A stretch of DNA of 7,738 bases. Source: an uncultured Thermomonas sp. (lineage in GTDB: Bacteria; Pseudomonadota; Gammaproteobacteria; Xanthomonadales; Xanthomonadaceae). A program made the position numbers and the translations under genes. Below the pieces are notes generated by a model. The model was given only the letters and a program-made list of their open reading frames with translations. It was not told where the DNA came from and did not search any database. Of the stretch, positions 1 through 7,639 are shown one piece after another; positions within the stretch are counted from its first letter, which is position 1; the number at the start of each line of letters is the position of its first letter. The stretch spans positions 1 to 7,738 of the forward strand of contig CAMLJA010000086.1 in the NCBI GenBank assembly GCA_946480065.1. Direction: 5' to 3'.

Positions 1-152
1 CGCCCTCGCGCAGGTCGTCGGCCATCGACCCGAACGCCCACAGCGGCAGCAGCAGCCCGGCGATCAGCAGCAGCAGCCGCTGCCAGCGCGCGCGCAGGAA
101 GGCCAGGCCGTAGCGGGCATTGGCCCGGGCCGCCTGCGCGGCTTCGGAAGGC

Positions 153-1433
<1,281 letters not shown>

Positions 1434-1439
1434 GCCGCC

Positions 1440-1445
1440 ATTTTA
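1440..1445 (-). promoter_or_regulatory. Putative -10 box of ispG (leaderless promoter)
   Basis: Read on the minus strand this is TAAAAT, a 5/6 match to TATAAT. It is followed by 6 nt (GGCGGC) and then the ispG ATG at 1433. With usual -10 geometry, transcription would start at the A of the ATG. No recognisable -35 element lies at 16-18 nt spacing. An AT-rich hexamer stands out in this GC-rich background. The box also contains an out-of-frame ATG, which would lie outside such a transcript. Confidence 0.5.
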
Positions 1446-1512
1446 GCGGCGGAACCGCTGCGGGGCCGCGCCACCGTGACGCGCCGTCCACATGCCCGCG
1501 CACCGCCGCGGG

Positions 1513-1518
1513 TATCCT
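1513..1518 (+). promoter_or_regulatory. Putative -10 box of xseA (leaderless promoter)
   Basis: The hexamer TATCCT (4/6 match to TATAAT, with the key first, second and last bases kept) is followed by 6 nt (GCGGCG) and the ATG at 1525. This is the same spacing as at ispG on the opposite strand. The predicted transcription start is the A of the ATG. No convincing -35 is seen. This geometry also argues for the ATG at 1525 over the in-frame ATG at 1492, which lies upstream of the box. Confidence 0.45.
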
Positions 1519-1524
1519 GCGGCG

Positions 1525-2880
1525 ATGGCCCGCGACCCCGAGACCCTCACCCCCAGCCAGCTGAACACCTTGGCGCGCGACCTGCTGGAGGGCGCGTTCC
1601 CGCTGGTGCGGGTGGAGGGCGAGATCGGCAACCTCTCGCGCCCCGGTTCCGGCCACCTCTACTTCACGCTCAAGGACGCGCGCGCGCAGGTGCGCTGCGC
1701 GCTGTTCAAGCCCAAGAGCCAGTGGCTGCCGTTCGCCCCGCGCGAGGGCATGCAGGTGCTGGCGCGCGGCCGGCTGACGCTGTACGAGGCGCGCGGCGAC
1801 TACCAGCTGGTCTGCGACTCGCTGGAGGACGCCGGCGAGGGCGCGCTGCGGCGCGCGTTCGACCAGCTCAAGGCGCGGCTGTCGGCCGAGGGCCTGTTCG
1901 ACCCCGCGCGCAAGCGGCCGCTGCCGCCGTTCGTGCGCCGGCTCGGGGTGCTCACCTCGCCCACCGGCGCGGTCATCCGCGACATCGCCAGCGTGCTGCG
2001 CCGGCGCTTCCCGCTGCTGGAGGTGGAGTTGCTGCCGGTGCCGGTGCAGGGCGCCGGGACGGCCGCGCAGATCCGCGCGATGCTGGAGCGGGCCGACGCC
2101 AGCGGCCGCTACGACGTGCTGCTGCTGGCGCGCGGCGGCGGATCGCTGGAGGACCTGTGGGCCTTCAACGAGGAGCCGGTGGTGCGCGCGGTGGCTGCCA
2201 CCCGCACGCCGGTGGTGTGCGCGGTCGGGCACGAGACCGACGTCTCGCTAGCCGACTTCGCCGCCGACCTGCGCGCGCCCACCCCCTCCGCCGCGGCCGA
2301 ACTGCTGGTGCCCGATGCCGCCGCGCTGGCGGGCCGGCTGGCCGGCCTGCAGCGGCAGCTGCACGGCCTGCAGGCCAACGCCCTGCGCCAGCGCATGCAG
2401 CGCGCGGACCGCGCCTTCCTGCGGCTGCAGGCGCTGCGGCCGCAGGCGCGGCTGGAGGCGCAGGCGCAGCGCGCGCGCCAGGCCCGGTTGGGGCTCGCGA
2501 ACGCCATGCAGCGCCGGCTGGAGCGCGAGCGCGCCGCCCTGCGCCACGCCGACGCGGTGCTGCGCGCGGCCCACCCGCGCCGGCGGCTGGCGCTGCTGCG
2601 CGAGCGCCTGCTGGCGCTGCGCGACCGCCCGCGCGCGCTGCTGGCCCAGCGGCTGCAGGCCGACGCGCTGCACCTGCGCGGGCTGGCGCGATCGCTGCAC
2701 GCGATCAGCCCGCTGGCCACCGTGGCCCGCGGCTACGCGATCCTGCAGCACGCCGACGGGCGCGTGGTGCGCGGGGTCGGCGATGCCGCCGCCGGCGACG
2801 CGCTGCAGGCGCGCCTGCACGACGGCCGCCTGCGCCTGCGGGTGGACGCGGCCGAACGCGAGGACGAACGCGAGGACTGA
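1525..2880 (+). CDS. xseA: Exodeoxyribonuclease VII large subunit, XseA
   Basis: This is the catalytic subunit of cytosolic exonuclease VII. With XseB it degrades single-stranded DNA to oligonucleotides during repair. The 451-residue product is close to the E. coli protein (456). The N-terminal OB-fold begins at about residue 26 ([20 protein letters not shown]). The nuclease core shows [13 protein letters not shown] (141-153), [19 protein letters not shown] (199-217) and [28 protein letters not shown] (232-259). A long Arg/Leu/Ala-rich segment at about 265-390 fits the family's coiled-coil arm. [13 protein letters not shown] (395-407) marks the C-terminal segment. I chose the ATG at 1525 over 1492: homology begins just after it, and a TATCCT box sits 6 nt upstream. 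The protein ends in a duplicated acidic/basic tetrapeptide (ERED twice). No xseB is visible in this window. The dehydrogenase gene follows after 12 nt. Confidence 0.96.
   Translation: MARDPETLTPSQLNTLARDLLEGAFPLVRVEGEIGNLSRPGSGHLYFTLKDARAQVRCALFKPKSQWLPFAPREGMQVLARGRLTLYEARGDYQLVCDSLEDAGEGALRRAFDQLKARLSAEGLFDPARKRPLPPFVRRLGVLTSPTGAVIRDIASVLRRRFPLLEVELLPVPVQGAGTAAQIRAMLERADASGRYDVLLLARGGGSLEDLWAFNEEPVVRAVAATRTPVVCAVGHETDVSLADFAADLRAPTPSAAAELLVPDAAALAGRLAGLQRQLHGLQANALRQRMQRADRAFLRLQALRPQARLEAQAQRARQARLGLANAMQRRLERERAALRHADAVLRAAHPRRRLALLRERLLALRDRPRALLAQRLQADALHLRGLARSLHAISPLATVARGYAILQHADGRVVRGVGDAAAGDALQARLHDGRLRLRVDAAEREDERED
2854..2877 (+). repeat. 12-bp perfect tandem duplication at the 3' end of xseA
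   Basis: The unit GAACGCGAGGAC occurs twice in direct contact, in frame, and encodes Glu-Arg-Glu-Asp twice just before the xseA stop codon. It looks like a replication-slippage product in a tolerant C-terminal tail. It ends one codon before the Shine-Dalgarno of the next gene. Confidence 0.9.
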
Positions 2881-2885
2881 AGGAG
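2881..2885 (+). promoter_or_regulatory. Shine-Dalgarno (AGGAG) of the aldehyde dehydrogenase gene
   Basis: AGGAG directly follows the xseA stop codon and sits 7 nt before the ATG at 2893, which is ideal spacing. It is the only strong ribosome-binding site I see in the window. It fixes the start of this internal gene. Confidence 0.85.
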
Positions 2886-2892
2886 CGACCCC

Positions 2893-4317
2893 ATGCAGCA
2901 GCGCTACCCCTACTACATCGGCAGCCGCGCGGTGCACGCCAACCAGGACCTGGAGGTGCTGGACAAGTACGGCGGCGGGGTGGCCGCGCGGGTGGCGTTC
3001 GCCGATGCCGCGGCGGTCGAGGCGGCGATCGCCGCCGCCCACGGCGCGCGCGCGGCGATGGCGGCATTCCCGCCCGACGCCCGCCGGGCGGTGCTGGAGC
3101 ACTGCGTGGCCCGCTTCCAGGCGCGCAGCGAGGAACTGGCGCAGGCGCTCTGCGTGGAGGCCGGTAAGCCGATCAAGGATTCCCGCGGCGAGGTGACCCG
3201 GCTGATCGACACCTTCCGCATCGCCGCCGACGAGGCGGTGCGCATCGGCGGCGAGGTGCTGGAGCTGGCGATCTCCCCGCGCACCCGCGGCTACCGCGGG
3301 ATGACGAAGCGGGTACCGGTGGGCGCCTGCAGCTTCATCACCCCGTTCAACTTCCCGCTCAACCTGGTCGCGCACAAGGTCGCCCCCGCCATCGCGGCCG
3401 GCTGCCCGTTCGTGCTCAAGCCGGCGGCGAAGACGCCGCTGGGCGCGCTGATCATCGGCGAGGTGCTGGCGGAGACCGACCTGCCGGCCGGCGCGTTCTC
3501 CATCCTGCCCTGCAGCAACGACGACGCCGCGGCGCTGGTGGAGGACCCGCGCATCGCCCTGCTCAGCTTCACCGGCGGCCTGGTGGGCTGGGACCTGAAG
3601 GCCCGCGCCGGGCGCAAGAAGGTCACCCTGGAGCTCGGCGGCAACGCCGCCTGCATCGTCGACGCCGATCCCGGCCGGCCGCTGGACGAGGTGGTGGAGC
3701 GGCTGGTGTCCGGCGCCTACTACCAGAGCGGCCAGAGCTGCATCAGCGTGCAGCGGATCATCGCCCACCGCGGCATCGTGGACGCGCTGGCGGACCGCCT
3801 GGCCGAGGCCGTGCGCGCCCTGCGCAGCGGCGATCCGCGCGACGAATCCACCTTCGTCGGCCCGCTGATCGACGAGGCCGCTGCCAAGCGGGTGGACGGC
3901 TGGATCGACGGCGCGCTGGCGGCCGGCGCCACCGCCCTGGTGCGCGGCGAGCGCCGCGGCAACCTGCTGCCGCCGGCGCTGCTGCGCGACGTGCCCCGCG
4001 ACGCCGACCTCCAGCGCAAGGAGGCGTTCGGCCCGGTCGCCTGCATCGAGGCCTTCGACGATTTCGGCGATGCGCTGGCGCGGGTCAACGACAGCGACTT
4101 CGGGCTGCAGGCCGGTGTGTTCACCGCGCGCCTGGACCACGCGCTGCGCGCCTGGGACACGCTGGAGGTGGGCGGCGTGGTGGTCGGCGACATCCCCAGC
4201 TTCCGGGTCGACAACATGCCCTACGGCGGGGTCAAGCTGTCCGGCCTGGGGCGCGAGGGCGTGCGCTACGCGATCGAGGACATGACCGAGCCGCGCCTGC
4301 TGGTGCTGCGCGACTGA
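2893..4317 (+). CDS. NAD(P)-dependent aldehyde dehydrogenase family protein
   Basis: This is a soluble ALDH-superfamily enzyme of 474 residues, normal length, expected to oxidise an aldehyde to its acid with NAD(P)+. Catalytic landmarks are present: Asn153 (PFNFPLN), Lys176 (FVLKPA, cofactor binding), Glu247 (LELGGNAA), the nucleophile Cys283 (GQSCISVQR), and Glu377/Phe379 (KEAFGPV). The C-terminal MPYGGVKLSGLGREGVRYAIEDMTEP-type block (442-467, substitutions apart) resembles the lactaldehyde/non-phosphorylating glyceraldehyde-3-phosphate dehydrogenase branch. The substrate cannot be read from the sequence. One oddity is the cofactor loop FTGGLVGW (226-233): from memory most relatives have FTGS plus two residues before VGW, so this loop seems one residue shorter and lacks the Ser. 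The start is fixed by AGGAG 7 nt upstream. The gene lies 12 nt after xseA and is probably cotranscribed with it. It converges on the GGDEF-EAL gene. Confidence 0.93.
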   Translation: MQQRYPYYIGSRAVHANQDLEVLDKYGGGVAARVAFADAAAVEAAIAAAHGARAAMAAFPPDARRAVLEHCVARFQARSEELAQALCVEAGKPIKDSRGEVTRLIDTFRIAADEAVRIGGEVLELAISPRTRGYRGMTKRVPVGACSFITPFNFPLNLVAHKVAPAIAAGCPFVLKPAAKTPLGALIIGEVLAETDLPAGAFSILPCSNDDAAALVEDPRIALLSFTGGLVGWDLKARAGRKKVTLELGGNAACIVDADPGRPLDEVVERLVSGAYYQSGQSCISVQRIIAHRGIVDALADRLAEAVRALRSGDPRDESTFVGPLIDEAAAKRVDGWIDGALAAGATALVRGERRGNLLPPALLRDVPRDADLQRKEAFGPVACIEAFDDFGDALARVNDSDFGLQAGVFTARLDHALRAWDTLEVGGVVVGDIPSFRVDNMPYGGVKLSGLGREGVRYAIEDMTEPRLLVLRD

Positions 4318-4333
4318 CCGCCGCTCACGGCGG
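4318..4333. terminator. Hairpin between convergent genes, possible bidirectional terminator
   Basis: CCGCCG and CGGCGG form a perfect 6-bp all-GC stem with a CTCA loop. It starts right after the dehydrogenase stop codon and covers the stop codon of the opposing GGDEF-EAL gene. No T-tract follows on either strand, so it is not a canonical intrinsic terminator. Its placement at the only convergent junction makes a role in ending or protecting both transcripts plausible, but short GC palindromes are common at this base composition. Confidence 0.35.
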
Positions 4334-6931
4334 CGCCGGCCGCCCGTACAGGAAACCCTGCGCGTAGCTGCAACCCAGCTGCCGCAGGCACAGGGACTGC
4401 GCCTCGGTCTCCACGCCCTCGGCGATGGTCTCGATGCCCAGGCTGTCGGCCAGCGCGATGATCGCGCGCACCACCGCCACGCTCTCGGCCCCGCGCGCGT
4501 CGCCGCCCAGGTCGGCGACGAAGCTGCGGTCGATCTTCAGCGCCGCGATCGGGAACCGGTGCAGGTAGGACAGCGCCGAGAAGCCGGTGCCGAAGTCGTC
4601 CAGCTGCGCGCGCACCCCGTGCTCCCGGAGCAGCCCCAGCGTGCGGCTCATCCGCGGCGCGTCCTCCAGCAGCGCGACCTCGGTGATCTCGATCCGCAGC
4701 CGCGAGGGCTCCACGCCCGCCTCGTCCAGCAGGCCCAGCAGGCGCACGGCGAAGTCCGGCGAGTGGAAGTGCCGCGGCGAGACGTTGATCGCCACGTAGC
4801 CGGGTAGGCGGGCGGCGGCCATGCCGGCGATCACCCGCGCGTACATCAGCCAGTCCACCTGCTCGATCAGCCCGCTGTCCTCGCCGACGTCGATGAACTC
4901 GCCCGGGGCCAGCAGGCCGCGGTGCTCGTCGCGCCAGCGCAGCAGCGCCTCGTGGCCCACCACCGAGGCGTCCTCCAGCCGCACGATCGGCTGGTAGTGC
5001 GGCTCGAAGGCGTCGGCGTTGATGGCGCGGCGCAGGTCCGCCTCCAGGTCCAGCGTGCGCATGACCTCCTCACGCATCGCCTCGTCGAACAGCGTGCAGC
5101 GGTCGCGGCCGGCGCCCTTGGCGCGGTACATCGCGGCGTCGGCGTCGCGCAGCATCTCCTCGCCGCTGGCGTAGCGCGGGTGCCACATGGCGATGCCGAT
5201 GCTGGCGGTGGGGAACAGCTCGCGCCCGGCGATCCACACCGGCGCGCCCAGCGCGGCCAGCACCCGCCGCCCCAGGTCCTCGGCCATCGCCGGGCCATCC
5301 AGGCCCTCGGCCAGGATCGCGAACTCGTCGCCGCCCAGCCGCGCCACCACGTCGTTGCCGCGCACGGTGCCGACGATCCGGCGCCCGGCCTCCACCAGCA
5401 GGCCGTCGCCGACCACGTGGCCGACGCTGTCGTTGATCAGCTTGAACCGGTCCAGGTCCAGGAACAGCACCGCGAAGCAGGCGTCACGCTCGCCCCGGGC
5501 GCCGGCGATGGCGCGCGCCAGCCGCTCCAGCAGCTGGGAGCGGTTCGGCAGCCCGGTCAGCGCGTCGTGGGTGGCCTGGTGGGTCAGCTTGCGCTCGGCG
5601 CGCACGCGCTCGGCGATCTGGTCCACCAGCTCGGCGTTGGTCTCGGCCAGCTCGCGGGTGCGCTCGCTGACGCGCTGCTCCAGGCTGGCGTGCGCCTGCA
5701 CCAGCCGGTCCTGCGCCTGCTTGCGGGCCAGGCCGTTGGCGATGTGGTAGGCCACGAAGGTCAGCAGCTCCTGGTCGCGGGTGCTGAAGGTCACGCTGGG
5801 GGAATAGCTCTGCACCGCGATCACGCCGACCACGTGGTCGTCGCGCTGCAGCGGCACGCCCAGCCAGCAGTGCGACATGGTGCCGTGGCTGACCACCTTG
5901 CCGCCGGCCTCCAGCCGGCCGATGCGCGCGCGGTCGGCCAGCAGCGGCTTGCCGGTGCGCAGCACGTATTCGGTCATGCCCTTGCCGATCCGGCGCGAGC
6001 GGCGGGTGGCGTCGCGCTCGTCGACCGAGTACGGGAACTCCAGCATGGTGCCGTCGTCGCTGAGCATGGCGATGTAGAAGTTGCGCGCGTACAGCAGCCC
6101 GCCGACCACCTTGTGGATCTCGGCGTAGAAGCGCTCCAGGGTCTCGCTGGCCATCGACAGTTCGGCGATCCGGAACAGCGCGCGCTGCAGCTCCTGGGCG
6201 CGCTGGCGCTCCTGCACCTCGGCCTGCAGGTCCAGGTTGGCCTGGCGCAACTCGGCGGTGCGCGCCTCCACCCGCTGCTCCAGCTGCTCGCGCGCGTGCT
6301 GGCGGTCCAGCGCGGTCAGGATGTGCTGGGCCACGTAGGCCAGCAGCGCGCGGTCCTCGTCGGTGTACATCGCCGGGCGCTCGTAGCTCTGCACCACGAT
6401 GCCACCCACCACCGCGCCGTCGCGCAGCATCGGCACGCCCAGCCAGTCGGCGCTGTCCGGGCCGTTGCCCGGGTCCCACGCCACCCCGTTCTGCTCGCGC
6501 AGTTCCAGCGACGGGCCGCGCATCGGCTCGCCCCGGCGCAGCAGCGCCAGGGTCAGGCTGGCCTCGGTGCGGTCGATGTCCAGCTCTTCGTCCGGGTCGT
6601 TGACGTAGGGGTCGATCTTGTCGACGAAGTAGAGGAAGCGGACCTTCTGGCGCTCGCCGTCGTACAGCGCGATGTAGAAGTTCTCGGCGTACATCAGCTC
6701 GCCGACGATCCCGTGGATCCGGCGCAGCAGGTCCTGCATGTCCTGGCTGCCGCCGGCAAGGTCGGCGATGGCGTAGAGCGCCTGCTGCAGGCGCTCGGAG
6801 CGGCGCAGGCCGTCGATCCGCTGCTCGGCGTGGGCCAGCAGGCGCAGCAGCTCCTCCCGCCCCAGGCGCTCGCGCCCGCCGGACGCGTCGGCCGCATCCC
6901 CGGGCACCCGCAAGGATCTCCCCCCGTTCAT
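4325..6931 (-). CDS. Bifunctional diguanylate cyclase/phosphodiesterase with two GAF domains (GAF-GAF-GGDEF-EAL)
   Basis: This 868-residue protein is predicted to make and/or degrade c-di-GMP. There is no signal peptide or membrane segment, so it is probably cytosolic. GAF 1 is at about 46-205 and GAF 2 at about 246-402; each is followed by a coiled coil (about 210-245 and 405-450). GGDEF is at about 450-618: FLDLDRFKLIND (490-501), the intact GGDEF at 533-537, and a product-inhibition I-site RGND (524-527) exactly five residues before it. EAL is at about 625-868: EALLRW (661-666), Asn716 (INVS), Glu748/Glu751 (EITE), Asp778/Asp779 (DDFGTG), Lys799 (LKIDRSF), AEGVET (837-842) and Gln858 (AQGF), so phosphodiesterase activity looks possible. 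The GAF ligand is unknown. I chose the ATG at 6931 because homology starts soon after it and a TATGCT box lies 6 nt upstream. The frame stays open further upstream, but that part is low-complexity and antisense to the sigma gene. Confidence 0.95.
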   Translation of the reverse strand: MNGGRSLRVPGDAADASGGRERLGREELLRLLAHAEQRIDGLRRSERLQQALYAIADLAGGSQDMQDLLRRIHGIVGELMYAENFYIALYDGERQKVRFLYFVDKIDPYVNDPDEELDIDRTEASLTLALLRRGEPMRGPSLELREQNGVAWDPGNGPDSADWLGVPMLRDGAVVGGIVVQSYERPAMYTDEDRALLAYVAQHILTALDRQHAREQLEQRVEARTAELRQANLDLQAEVQERQRAQELQRALFRIAELSMASETLERFYAEIHKVVGGLLYARNFYIAMLSDDGTMLEFPYSVDERDATRRSRRIGKGMTEYVLRTGKPLLADRARIGRLEAGGKVVSHGTMSHCWLGVPLQRDDHVVGVIAVQSYSPSVTFSTRDQELLTFVAYHIANGLARKQAQDRLVQAHASLEQRVSERTRELAETNAELVDQIAERVRAERKLTHQATHDALTGLPNRSQLLERLARAIAGARGERDACFAVLFLDLDRFKLINDSVGHVVGDGLLVEAGRRIVGTVRGNDVVARLGGDEFAILAEGLDGPAMAEDLGRRVLAALGAPVWIAGRELFPTASIGIAMWHPRYASGEEMLRDADAAMYRAKGAGRDRCTLFDEAMREEVMRTLDLEADLRRAINADAFEPHYQPIVRLEDASVVGHEALLRWRDEHRGLLAPGEFIDVGEDSGLIEQVDWLMYARVIAGMAAARLPGYVAINVSPRHFHSPDFAVRLLGLLDEAGVEPSRLRIEITEVALLEDAPRMSRTLGLLREHGVRAQLDDFGTGFSALSYLHRFPIAALKIDRSFVADLGGDARGAESVAVVRAIIALADSLGIETIAEGVETEAQSLCLRQLGCSYAQGFLYGRPAPP

Positions 6932-6937
6932 GGGGCG

Positions 6938-6943
6938 AGCATA
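6938..6943 (-). promoter_or_regulatory. Putative -10 box of the GGDEF-EAL gene (leaderless promoter)
   Basis: Read on the minus strand this is TATGCT, followed by 6 nt (CGCCCC) and the ATG at 6931. This is the same geometry as at ispG and xseA. It predicts transcription starting at the A of the ATG. I see no clear -35 at standard spacing and no Shine-Dalgarno. Confidence 0.45.
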
Positions 6944-6945
6944 CT

Positions 6946-6975
6946 GCGGACGGCGCCCCGGCGCCGGCGGACGGC
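6946..6975. repeat. Palindrome framed by direct repeats in the GGDEF-EAL/sigma divergent region
   Basis: A perfect 7-bp inverted repeat, CGGCGCC-CC-GGCGCCG, occupies 6951-6966. The 9-mer GCGGACGGC occurs at 6946-6954 and again at 6967-6975. The two copies start 21 bp apart, close to two helical turns. The block lies just upstream of the predicted -10 box of the GGDEF-EAL gene, where an operator would be expected. An operator role is inference; GC-rich sequence makes such repeats more likely by chance. Confidence 0.4.
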
Positions 6976-7051
6976 AAAACCCCACTGCGCGCGCCAGGGC
7001 GTTCACCGGTGGATGCAGCCCGCCATCCCCGCCGCGCGCCCGACGCCGCCC

Positions 7052-7080
7052 TTCCCTGCGCCCCCGGCGGGCCGTAGGCT
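7052..7080 (+). promoter_or_regulatory. Putative promoter of the sigma factor gene
   Basis: The -10-like box TAGGCT (7075-7080) lies 7 nt before the GTG at 7088. A weak -35-like TTCCCT (7052-7057, 3/6 match to TTGACA) sits at a 17-nt spacing. Transcription would begin at or one base before the start codon. No GGAAC-type ECF -35 motif is visible between 6932 and 7087, so autoregulation through a classical ECF promoter is not supported here. Confidence 0.4.
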
Positions 7081-7087
7081 GGCGTTC

Positions 7088-7639
7088 GTGGACGGCCCGG
7101 ATCCCAGCGACGAATCCCTGATGCTGGCGTATGCCGCCGGCGAGGCCGCCGCGTTCGACCAGCTGTACGCGCGCCACCGCACCCGCCTCTACCGCTACCT
7201 GCTGCGCCACCTGCGCGACAACGCGCTGGCCGACGAATGCTTCCAGGACGTCTGGCAGCGGGTGGTCGCCGCGCGCGCGGGCTGGGCGCCGGACGCCGGC
7301 TTCGCCACCTGGCTCTACACCATCGCCCACCACCGGCTGGGGGACCACTGGCGGGCGCTGAAGCACCGCCCCGCGGCGCCGGCCGACGCGGAACTGCGCA
7401 CCGCGCGCGTTGCCGACCCCGACACGCCCGAGCGGGTAATGTCGGAGTTCGAGCGCCGCCGCCAGCTCCAGCTGGCGCTGGACGCGCTGCCCCCGGAACA
7501 ACGCGAGGTCCTGCTGTTGCGGCTGGAACAGGAACTGACGCTGGAGGAGATCGGCGCGGTCACCGGCGTGGGCCGGGAGACCGTGAAGTCGCGCCTGCGC
7601 TACGCGATGGACAAGCTGCGCGCGGGGTGGGCGCCGTGA
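7088..7639 (+). CDS. ECF-type RNA polymerase sigma factor (sigma-70 family)
   Basis: This is an alternative sigma factor of 183 residues, typical ECF size, with only regions 2 and 4. Region 2 spans about residues 8-93: DESLMLAYAAGEAAAFDQLYARH near the start, then DECFQDVWQRVV (49-60, core-binding/-10 recognition) and FATWLYTIAHHRLGDHWR (72-89). An acidic linker follows. Region 4 (about 121-180) contains LDALPPEQREVLLLRLEQ and the helix-turn-helix LTLEEIGAVTGVGRETVKSR (150-169) that should contact the -35 element. I prefer the GTG at 7088: it gives the normal N-terminus and has a TAGGCT box 7 nt upstream. An in-frame ATG at 7013 would add 25 Pro/Ala-rich residues that look like non-coding sequence. 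The next gene overlaps the stop codon by 4 nt, as for a sigma/anti-sigma pair. The regulon and the signal are unknown. Confidence 0.92.
   Translation: MDGPDPSDESLMLAYAAGEAAAFDQLYARHRTRLYRYLLRHLRDNALADECFQDVWQRVVAARAGWAPDAGFATWLYTIAHHRLGDHWRALKHRPAAPADAELRTARVADPDTPERVMSEFERRRQLQLALDALPPEQREVLLLRLEQELTLEEIGAVTGVGRETVKSRLRYAMDKLRAGWAP

Noticed and set aside
1434..1450. A 5-bp inverted repeat (GCCGC/GCGGC) next to the ispG start as a translational hairpin.
   Set aside because: The stem is short, typical for GC-rich DNA, and would not be in the mRNA if the transcript is leaderless.
1451..1489. GGAACC at 1451-1456 as the -35 of an ECF sigma promoter for xseA.
   Set aside because: No CGTC-type -10 lies at the usual 16-17 nt; the nearest candidates are about 20 and 30 nt away.
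1492..1524. The ATG at 1492 as the xseA start.
   Set aside because: It adds 11 residues with no family match and lies upstream of the probable -10 box; the ATG at 1525 fits both the homology and the promoter geometry.
4922..7087. The plus-strand frame of the sigma gene stays open far upstream, suggesting a giant fusion protein.
   Set aside because: The upstream part is antisense to the GGDEF-EAL gene and compositionally a shadow; sigma homology begins only just after the GTG at 7088.
6932..7501. An N-terminal extension of the GGDEF-EAL protein to about 1058 residues.
   Set aside because: The extra 190 residues are low-complexity and overlap the sigma gene on the other strand; the ATG at 6931 has a promoter-like box at the same spacing as other genes here.
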